Source: a virus
DNA length: 29,096 bases
IMG/VR virus record: IMGVR_UViG_3300032308_001326
Span: 1-29,096 of that record
Strand: one strand, 5' to 3'
This document shows positions 1 to 5,044 of the stretch, piece after piece. The notes under the pieces are model-generated. The model ran no database searches. It was not told the DNA's origin and worked only from the letters and a program-made list of their open reading frames with translations. How positions within the stretch are numbered: the first letter of the stretch is position 1; every line of letters begins with the position of its first letter. The position numbers were made by a program, and so were the translations under genes.

Positions 1-135
1 GGATACCTGAGGCTCAACGCGCTTAAGTATCTCTCCAGGGCCGGCTTAAAGGGCGATGCGGTGACTGATTTGAAAAAAGCCGCCTGGTACATCAACCGTC
101 TGATCGGGGATCTCGAGAGTGAACGTCCGCGCTAA
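1..135 (+). CDS. DUF3310-domain protein, 3' fragment
   Basis: The reading frame is open from the first base and stops at TAA 133-135, so only the last 44 residues are present. The stretch LRLNALKYLSRAG followed by DLKKAAWYINRLI is the typical core of the DUF3310 family, which is widespread in phages and includes the domain found in the T7 gp1.7 nucleotide kinase. Most members have no tested function. The fragment is too short to say whether a catalytic part lies upstream. It overlaps the next small frame by 17 nt if that gene starts at GTG 119, and so seems to end an early-gene operon. Family assignment is from remembered motif similarity only. Confidence 0.7.
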   Translation, partial: GYLRLNALKYLSRAGLKGDAVTDLKKAAWYINRLIGDLESERPR

Positions 136-271
136 AGTGAAAAAACGCAATCCCGTAATCCGCGATCTAATCCAGCGGCCTCCTCGGGGAGCGGGCAAGC
201 ACAAGGACAAACGGAGGCAGAATGAGAATCGAGGCAACAATACGCCGGTTCACGATCCTCGTCATTCCTGA
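119..271 (+). CDS. Small basic phage protein, unknown function
   Basis: This frame encodes 50 residues from GTG 119, or 44 from the in-frame GTG at 137. It is strongly basic, with KKRNPVIRDLIQ followed by a Lys/Arg/His-rich segment. Short Arg/Lys-rich phage proteins beginning with a K-R-N-P-V type motif are common in early operons and have no known function, so the resemblance supports coding. The frame overlaps the DUF3310 gene upstream and the 222 gene downstream, giving an operon-like run of overlaps. No clear Shine-Dalgarno (SD) site marks either GTG, so the start is uncertain. It could bind nucleic acid because of its charge, but that is only a guess. Confidence 0.45.
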   Translation: MNVRAKVKKRNPVIRDLIQRPPRGAGKHKDKRRQNENRGNNTPVHDPRHS

Positions 272-506
272 GGGGTTCGCTTGGCCAGAGTACGTTAACG
301 GACAGTATGGTCTAGCCGTAACCTACTGGAGGCGAGCTAAATGGCAGTGGGGCCTGCGCTGTAGCCTGCTGTGGGGCCGCAGTCGACCGTTCGTAAGGGT
401 TACGACCTACTCGTGCCCTAGCGCGGGTACAGCAGGCGCCGTCAGCCCTCTGAAGTGTGTGCTGCCCCATGCGAACGCGAACAAGTATTCGTGGTGGAGA
501 CGTTAG
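222..506 (+). CDS. Hypothetical protein (94 aa)
   Basis: ATG 222 is preceded by a good SD site (GGAGG at about 212-216). The product is 94 residues, rich in Trp, Tyr and Arg in the middle, with a Ser/Ala/Cys-containing C-terminal third. I do not recognise a family and see no membrane segment or signal peptide. It overlaps the preceding small frame by 50 nt, more than usual in this window, so one of the two may not be real. The SD site favours this one. It is followed by a 108 bp gap before the next start. Confidence 0.45.
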   Translation: MRIEATIRRFTILVIPEGFAWPEYVNGQYGLAVTYWRRAKWQWGLRCSLLWGRSRPFVRVTTYSCPSAGTAGAVSPLKCVLPHANANKYSWWRR

Positions 507-541
507 GGTTTGTCCCTATAAAAAAAGTTGAAAAAAGTTCA

Positions 542-561
542 CACAAGCGGATTCGTTTGTG
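542..561 (+). promoter_or_regulatory. Hairpin in the leader of the 615 gene
   Basis: CACAAGCG (542-549) can pair with CGTTTGTG (554-561) through one G-U pair around a GATT loop. It lies in the 108 bp gap 507-614 between two genes. No run of T follows, so it is not a convincing terminator. It may be a leader RNA structure or processing site. A TATAAA box at 517-522 is present, but no acceptable -35 box lies at the right distance. Confidence 0.3.
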
Positions 562-614
562 AGAGTATTTGTCTACGGTCACTAACGATCGCAACCAAGA
601 GAAAGGACAGTGAA

Positions 615-875
615 ATGAACAACGCAGCACAAAACGCCTACGACAACCGGTTTGATCCACGCCTCGAGGGAGCCGACGAAGAGTATCTCTGGGACGAGAC
701 AGAAGAGAACAAGACGCACCTCGTTGAAACATTCGTGACCTTCGCTAACTTCGAAGCGTTCAAGGTCGCAGGCTTCGAGAACCTCAACTGGGTAGCCAAC
801 CTGATCAACGAGCCCGTGACCTCCTGGGCAACGCAGTGGGTCGCCGAAGAAATCGCACAGCTCGAGGGGCAGTGA
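615..875 (+). CDS. Hypothetical acidic protein (86 aa)
   Basis: I place the start at ATG 615, preceded by an AAAGGA-type ribosome site, rather than at the upstream in-frame TTG 528, which reads through a leader hairpin and gives an unlikely N-terminus. The 86-residue product is acidic (DEEYLWDETEEN in the first half) with an amphipathic second half containing several Trp and Phe residues. No family is recognised. Its TGA overlaps the ATG of the next gene (TGATG at 873-877), so the two are probably translationally coupled. Early or middle phage operons commonly hold such small acidic proteins; the function is unknown. Confidence 0.65.
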   Translation: MNNAAQNAYDNRFDPRLEGADEEYLWDETEENKTHLVETFVTFANFEAFKVAGFENLNWVANLINEPVTSWATQWVAEEIAQLEGQ

Positions 876-1093
876 TGGACGACTTTGAAATCAAACAGCA
901 GCGGGAAAAAGAAACCCGCGCCCTGGTCGAGCAGGCCGTCGATCGGATGTTCAACGAATGCAAACTGGACGAGAGCATCAGGAAGGGGTTCTCTCTGGGC
1001 TGCACTACCGGGATAGCCGCAATGCTCTTCCTGGACCTCTCTGAAGAACGTCAGAAGCACTGGATGTATTTTTTTAACAAGGAACAGAAATGA
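875..1093 (+). CDS. Hypothetical protein (72 aa)
   Basis: The ATG at 875 overlaps the previous stop and has GAGGGG just upstream as ribosome site. The product is 72 residues. The N-terminal half is highly charged and probably helical (KQQREKETRALVEQAV), followed by a short Gly/Ala-rich hydrophobic patch (GCTTGIAAMLFL) that is too short and interrupted to be a confident membrane helix. Its last bases overlap the next gene start (ATGA at 1090). No family is recognised. Confidence 0.6.
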   Translation: MDDFEIKQQREKETRALVEQAVDRMFNECKLDESIRKGFSLGCTTGIAAMLFLDLSEERQKHWMYFFNKEQK

Positions 1094-1272
1094 CAATTGC
1101 ATCAGCTAAGGTGGCCACCAAGTGCCTGGTACTCAACGGCACCCACCTCATACCACACTTCCACTTCAACGGCTACTACGCCCTCCCAGGTGGACTGATG
1201 GCCAGCGAGGCAGAGCTACTCAGGCGCGGGGCAAAGAAGGGTATGCTCATGCTATGGCCGAAGTTTGACTGA
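1090..1272 (+). CDS. Hypothetical protein (60 aa)
   Basis: The start ATG overlaps the stop of the preceding gene (ATGA), the usual arrangement in this operon. The product is 60 residues with a His/Tyr-rich middle (HLIPHFHFNGYYALPGG) and a basic C-terminal part. I do not recognise it. It is the last gene before the strong intrinsic terminator at 1280-1303, so it closes the upstream transcription unit. Confidence 0.55.
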   Translation: MTIASAKVATKCLVLNGTHLIPHFHFNGYYALPGGLMASEAELLRRGAKKGMLMLWPKFD

Positions 1273-1279
1273 CACAACA

Positions 1280-1303
1280 AGCCGGGGAAACCTGGCTTTT
1301 TTT
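1280..1303 (+). terminator. Intrinsic (rho-independent) terminator
   Basis: AGCCGGG (1280-1286) pairs with CCTGGCT (1291-1297) through one G-U pair around a GAAA tetraloop of the stable GNRA class, directly followed by a run of seven T ending at 1303. It lies 8 nt after the stop of the 1090 gene and should end transcription of the small-gene operon. The T run touches the ATG at 1304 of the next gene. Confidence 0.9.
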
Positions 1304-1771
1304 ATGCCCGAAATGAAAATCATTCCAATTACCTTGCGTCAGGCGCAGGAGTTTGTGAAAGACCATCATAGGCATAACCGTCCGCCGGTTGGTCACAAGT
1401 TCAGTATTGGCCTGGCAAACAAAGAGGGTAAGTTGATCGGAGTAGCTACAGCAGGCCGACCAGTATCAAGGCACCTCGATGATGGGTTCACGTTAGAAGT
1501 CAATCGAACTTGCACGTTGGGCGATCGCAACGCCAACTCTATGTTGTACGGCGCTATCTGGCGAGCGGCGAAAGCAATGGGGTACGTTCGCTGCATAACC
1601 TACACACAGCATGATGAGAGCGGGGCCTCCTTGCGCGGAGCTGGATGGGTCAAGGCCAAGGAACTACCCCCTAATACAGGCTGGAGCAAACCATCTAGAC
1701 CTCGAGAGGACATTGGGTCAGCCGGCATCTCTCGCACAAGATGGGAAATTCAAACTTTTTCTGTGCCATAA
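1304..1771 (+). CDS. XF1762-family phage protein
   Basis: The sequence matches the pattern I know for the XF1762 family of phage and prophage proteins: VGHKFSIGLA, a GVATAGRPVSRHLDDGF block, LEVNRTC, SMLYGAIWRAAKAMGY and a SGASLRGAGW block. The succession of these blocks resembles an acyltransferase (GNAT)-type fold, but no activity has been shown to my knowledge. Start choice is hard. ATG 1304 (155 aa) abuts the T run of the terminator, ATG 1313 gives 152 aa, and TTG 1265 would read through the hairpin; none has a visible SD site. The conserved part begins near MKIIPITL, which fits 1304 or 1313. The gene lies alone between the terminator and the 273 bp gap before terS. Confidence 0.8.
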   Translation: MPEMKIIPITLRQAQEFVKDHHRHNRPPVGHKFSIGLANKEGKLIGVATAGRPVSRHLDDGFTLEVNRTCTLGDRNANSMLYGAIWRAAKAMGYVRCITYTQHDESGASLRGAGWVKAKELPPNTGWSKPSRPREDIGSAGISRTRWEIQTFSVP

Positions 1772-1834
1772 TGATTCCTCGATCCCATGCGGTACGTCGG
1801 TGGTGGGATCTTGCAAACCCTGTTACACGAGCGA

Positions 1835-1844
1835 GCCAGAGCAG
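1835..1844 (+). repeat. GCCAGAGCAG repeat, copy 1
   Basis: First of three related copies upstream of terS, reading GCCAGAGCAG. It is 63 bp upstream of copy 2 and shares the GAGCG context just before it. Confidence 0.5.
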
Positions 1845-1897
1845 GGACGGTGGGCGAACCCTAGAGCCGGGCGGTTGAAATAAGTCTGGGGAGCGTT

Positions 1898-1907
1898 GCC
1901 AGAGCAG
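1898..1907 (+). repeat. GCCAGAGCAG repeat, copy 2
   Basis: Second copy, identical to copy 1 over ten bases. With copy 3 it shares the longer string AGC(G/A)TTGCCAGAG. Confidence 0.5.
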
Positions 1908-1956
1908 CGTCAAGCGGTCCTGTATCTTCTCTATAGATACGGTAAGGGCTAGCATT

Positions 1957-1966
1957 GCCAGAGAGA
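1957..1966 (+). repeat. GCCAGAG repeat, copy 3
   Basis: Third copy, with the core GCCAGAG kept and the last three bases changed. It is 59 bp after copy 2 and 88 bp before the terS start. Confidence 0.4.
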
Positions 1967-2044
1967 TAAGAAAGAAAGAAAGAAAAGAATAAATAATGCT
2001 AAAGCCGCTTTCGCTAACTTTTTTTTTATTGCAAAGAGAAAACA

Positions 2045-2410
2045 ATGCACGTTGCAACCGAGGCCAATCAAACGATAGTTAGAACACTAGCGTCTGCTGG
2101 CATTCGTCATGAAGATATCGCCACAAAGCTAGGCATTTCCCAAGACACATTGGTCCGTAAATACCGTAAAGAACTCGACGATGGCCGTATTGATGCCAAC
2201 GCAGAGATGGCCTCATCCTTATTCAATCAAGGTAAGAACGGAAACGTGACCGCGGCCATCTTCTGGCTAAAGTCCCGTGCAGGCTGGTCCGATCGATCCC
2301 AGATTGAGTTGACGGGTGAGAACGGTGGCCCTGTCAAGATCGACACTACTGTGTTCAATGAGCTAATCACAAACCTCGAGACCAGGCGGCAGCTCAAGGC
2401 CAATGAATGA
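2045..2410 (+). CDS. terS: Terminase small subunit
   Basis: The product is 121 residues. Residues about 9-40 form a helix-turn-helix (AGIRHEDIATKLGISQDTL) for DNA recognition, followed by a central helical part with the block AAIFWLKSRAGW that is typical of small terminase subunits, and a C-terminal segment that would contact TerL. Length and position directly before terL fit. The small subunit selects phage DNA for packaging and probably binds near the repeats in the 273 bp gap just upstream (inference). The start ATG has only a weak AAAGAGA ribosome site. The gene overlaps terL by 8 nt, so the two are likely translationally coupled. Confidence 0.9.
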   Translation: MHVATEANQTIVRTLASAGIRHEDIATKLGISQDTLVRKYRKELDDGRIDANAEMASSLFNQGKNGNVTAAIFWLKSRAGWSDRSQIELTGENGGPVKIDTTVFNELITNLETRRQLKANE

Positions 2411-3830
2411 TGATGCGCTGATTCAGGCGCTCTCTGATCCTAAGGTACAGGCTCAGGCTGCAGCACTCTCAGACGTCGATAGAGCCGCATTCTTCTGGCG
2501 AATGAAGTGGCTTACAGGAGCCCATGATCACCAGATAATGCCTCCAGGTGATTGGTGGTCAATCTGGTTGCTCTGCGCGGGCAGGGGAGCGGGCAAGACG
2601 AGATTAGCTGCTGAACAGATAGGGTGGCTTGCATGGTCCAATCCAGGCACTCGAGCCCTTGTTGCCGCCCCAACATCATCTGACGTAAGGGGAACCTGCT
2701 TCGAGGGCGACAGCGGGCTTCTTAACGTCATTCCTCCCATTTTGGTAGAGGACTATAACAAGTCCCTGCACGAGCTAAAGCTAAAGAACGGCTCGCTCAT
2801 TAAGGGCATCCCTGCATCAGAACCAGAACGCTTCCGCGGCCCTCAGTTCCATTACGCCTGGGCTGATGAGCTAGCGGCCTGGGACTACTTGCAAGCGGCA
2901 TGGGATCAGATTCAGTTCGGGCTGCGGCTGGGTAAGCGGACGATCATGATCTGCACCACAACGCCCAGACCTAAAGACCTGATCATCGACCTGATCGGTA
3001 GGGACGGCGACGATGTAGTGGTGACTACGGCATCGACGTACACCAACCTGGCAAACCTCTCCCCCAACTTTCAAAGACAGATCCTGCAGTACGAAGGGAC
3101 CAAGTTAGGGCGCCAGGAGATCTTCGCCGAGATCATTGATCCTGAAGAGAGCGGCATTGTCAAAAGGGATATGTTCAGGTTGTGGCCGGCTGACAAGCCA
3201 TTCCCGCGGTTTGAATACATTATTCAGAGTTACGATTGCGCCTATACAGAGAAGACGCAGAATGATCCGACTGCCTGTATTACTTATGGTGTCTTTAAAC
3301 CAACCGACGATCCAATGTCGGTGATGGTTATTGATTGCTGGCAGGATAGATTACAATACCCCGATTTACGGCCCAAGGTCATTGAGGAATACAACAATGT
3401 GTATGGCGAGGGAAAGGATCGCAAGCGCGTTGACCTCATTCTGGTTGAGGATAAGTCAGCCGGTATCAGTCTCATTCAGGACCTTCAAAGGGCGCATCTT
3501 CCCGTTCGCTCATATAACCCCGGCAAAGCAGACAAGATGCAGCGGCTCAACATCGTCAGCAACGTAATCGCCCGCGGCCGGGTCTGGATACCTGAGAGCA
3601 GCACCAGGCCAGGCTACGTTCGCGACTGGGCCGAGGGGATGGTCAGCCAGCTCTGTGCATTCCCTGAGACGACGCACGACGACTTTGTGGACTGCACCAG
3701 CCAGGGCCTGCGGTTCCTCCGTGACTCAGGCTGGATTGAGATTGACCCACCGCCTCGAGACGATTACGACGACGATGACTACGCAGACTCCGGAGCCAGC
3801 AGGAAGCGCGTCAACCCCTACGCCGCATAG
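2403..3830 (+). CDS. terL: Terminase large subunit (packaging ATPase and nuclease)
   Basis: The product is 475 residues, usual for the family. The N-terminal ATPase has a Walker A motif GRGAGKT (residues 60-66) and a Walker B with catalytic carboxylate in AWADE (D155-E156), followed by the coupling-type motif TTTPRP. The C-terminal RNase H-like nuclease has the expected acidic residues: D278 in SYDCAY, D350 in VEDKSAG, and D426/D427/D430 in DDFVDC. The enzyme pumps DNA into the prohead through the portal and cuts the concatemer. It overlaps terS and is followed 7 nt later by the metallopeptidase gene. The C-terminus is unusually acidic (a run of Asp) and then basic. Confidence 0.97.
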   Translation: MNDDALIQALSDPKVQAQAAALSDVDRAAFFWRMKWLTGAHDHQIMPPGDWWSIWLLCAGRGAGKTRLAAEQIGWLAWSNPGTRALVAAPTSSDVRGTCFEGDSGLLNVIPPILVEDYNKSLHELKLKNGSLIKGIPASEPERFRGPQFHYAWADELAAWDYLQAAWDQIQFGLRLGKRTIMICTTTPRPKDLIIDLIGRDGDDVVVTTASTYTNLANLSPNFQRQILQYEGTKLGRQEIFAEIIDPEESGIVKRDMFRLWPADKPFPRFEYIIQSYDCAYTEKTQNDPTACITYGVFKPTDDPMSVMVIDCWQDRLQYPDLRPKVIEEYNNVYGEGKDRKRVDLILVEDKSAGISLIQDLQRAHLPVRSYNPGKADKMQRLNIVSNVIARGRVWIPESSTRPGYVRDWAEGMVSQLCAFPETTHDDFVDCTSQGLRFLRDSGWIEIDPPPRDDYDDDDYADSGASRKRVNPYAA

Positions 3831-3837
3831 GTGATAT

Positions 3838-5037
3838 ATGCCGATTGACCAGAAGATGCTCGACGAAGAACTGCGCCGAGTCCGTGAAAGCGGTTTTGGG
3901 TTTAATCCGATGGCTGGCAAGGCTGCAAAGCAGAAGAAGATGCGGGATGAGCGCAAGCGCGAGGAGAAGGAGCCAACACCAGAGCCAACAGCGTTAGACA
4001 TTCAAGCCGGGCGCCAGTTTGGGTTTGATCCTAACGTAGAGCGCCTGGGCATCCTCCCCTATCCTCGGGGGGCCTTGACGAAGGGCAGCAAGGTTGACTG
4101 GTCCGATTGGGTGGCGCCTCAGGTTGTGTACGATGCCGCGAAGGCGTATGCACTGCCAGGCTATGCCGCACAGGGCGGTGACTATACGCCAGAGGAGGTC
4201 GCCAACATGGCCGGAACAGTGGCCGGCGGAGGGATGGCTTTAGGTCGGGCTCCGGCAGGCGCTTTGGGGATGATGATAGGCCCAAGATCTAAGTTATGGG
4301 ATAAAGACGTTGCCGATATAGCCCAGCAAATGGAAAGAGAGGGACGCAATAGAAACGAAATTTGGCAAGCCACTAGAACTTTTCGAGCGCCTGACCAAGG
4401 ATTACGCCAAGAAATCCCAAGCATTGACATGAGTTATACGCCAAGCAAAGTTGCGCGTCGACAAGCAATGGAGGGCCGCAACTTGCATAACGATGATTTG
4501 TATGGCACGGTAGACGAGTTTATTGAGCATCCTTTTCTAAAAGAAGCTTACCCTGAATTGTTTAACCAAAGATTCTTGCAATTACGCCCAACCAACCCAG
4601 ACTTTCACGATGTCCCAGAGTCTATGGGGTTTTATTTTCCGCCAACAAAAAGTATTGTTCTAAACTCAAATCCGTCTTTAATGGATCGTAGATCGGCGGC
4701 GCTGCATGAGTTGGCCCACGCAATACAAGACATAGAGGGATGGCCAGGCGGAACAAGTCCTGAGCATATGGCAGGGAAAATGTCAAAACGCATAATTGAA
4801 AAATCAAAAGGCCAAACCAAAAAAGATCCAATAGATTATTATTCAGATCCATTTAAAGCTTATAAAAACGCATCGGGAGAATTGGAAGCCCGCATGGTGC
4901 AAAAAAGGCGAGATTACGACGCCGAAAAAAGAAGAAAAATTCCTCCATTTATGGATTACGAAGTTCGAGACGAGTTCCACATCCCAAATTATGCAAGCGG
5001 TGGGAGTGTTGGCTTTTTGAACACAATAAATAGGTAA
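3838..5037 (+). CDS. Putative zincin metallopeptidase-domain protein between terL and portal
   Basis: The product is 399 residues. Residues 285-300 contain ALHELAHAIQDIEGWPGG, a zinc metallopeptidase signature (H290-E291-x2-H294). A downstream ASGELEAR block (345-352) could supply the third zinc ligand, as in peptidase-like domains of large polyvalent phage proteins (LPD23-like, from memory). The N-terminal 160 residues are different: a charged Lys/Glu-rich segment and a Gly/Ala-rich stretch (GTVAGGGMALGRAPAGALG) that may be membrane-active or flexible. The C-terminus ends in NYASGGSVGFLN, a Gly-Gly motif seen in other proteins here. Base composition changes inside the gene: 4141-4200 is about 62% GC and 4801-4860 about 30%, which suggests that the peptidase half was acquired. 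Its place suggests a role in head maturation or DNA ejection, but this is inference. Confidence 0.75.
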   Translation: MPIDQKMLDEELRRVRESGFGFNPMAGKAAKQKKMRDERKREEKEPTPEPTALDIQAGRQFGFDPNVERLGILPYPRGALTKGSKVDWSDWVAPQVVYDAAKAYALPGYAAQGGDYTPEEVANMAGTVAGGGMALGRAPAGALGMMIGPRSKLWDKDVADIAQQMEREGRNRNEIWQATRTFRAPDQGLRQEIPSIDMSYTPSKVARRQAMEGRNLHNDDLYGTVDEFIEHPFLKEAYPELFNQRFLQLRPTNPDFHDVPESMGFYFPPTKSIVLNSNPSLMDRRSAALHELAHAIQDIEGWPGGTSPEHMAGKMSKRIIEKSKGQTKKDPIDYYSDPFKAYKNASGELEARMVQKRRDYDAEKRRKIPPFMDYEVRDEFHIPNYASGGSVGFLNTINR

Positions 5038-5044
5038 GACCAAT

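Larger units (their letters stand above)
1772..2044 (+). other. Non-coding region before terS; candidate packaging site or promoter region
   Basis: This 273 bp stretch carries no convincing gene. It holds three copies of a GCCAGAG(CAG) repeat about 60 bp apart, a 7-bp inverted repeat GATCCCA/TGGGATC (1781-1787 and 1804-1810), CCCTG/CAGGG (1818-1822 and 1842-1846), a GTATCT/AGATAC hairpin (1922-1927 and 1935-1940), a purine-rich AAAG tract (about 1966-1990) and a nine-T run just before terS. Repeats next to terS are typical of cos or pac sites bound by the small terminase, so this is my best candidate for one. A promoter for the late genes should also lie here, but I find no good sigma-70 box pair. 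Confidence 0.5.

Noticed and set aside
873-1093. TGATG and ATGA start-stop overlaps as an unusual feature
   Set aside because: Such overlaps are normal in phage operons and are only used here to support start choices.
1611-1883. Second plus-strand frame overlapping the XF1762 gene
   Set aside because: It lies out of frame within a recognised family and its product has no conserved pattern; only its end runs into the gap.
1781-1900. Possible tRNA or tRNA-like RNA in the gap before terS
   Set aside because: Inverted repeats are present, but no T-arm, D-loop and anticodon-loop pattern fits on either strand.
1966-1998. AAAG-rich tract as a functional repeat or origin
   Set aside because: It is short simple-sequence DNA; I see no further iterons or AT-rich melting block beside it.
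490-2040. Sigma-70 promoters in the two larger gaps
   Set aside because: Isolated -10-like boxes (TATAAA at 517, TATAGAT at 1932) have no acceptable -35 box at 16-18 bp, so I did not list them.
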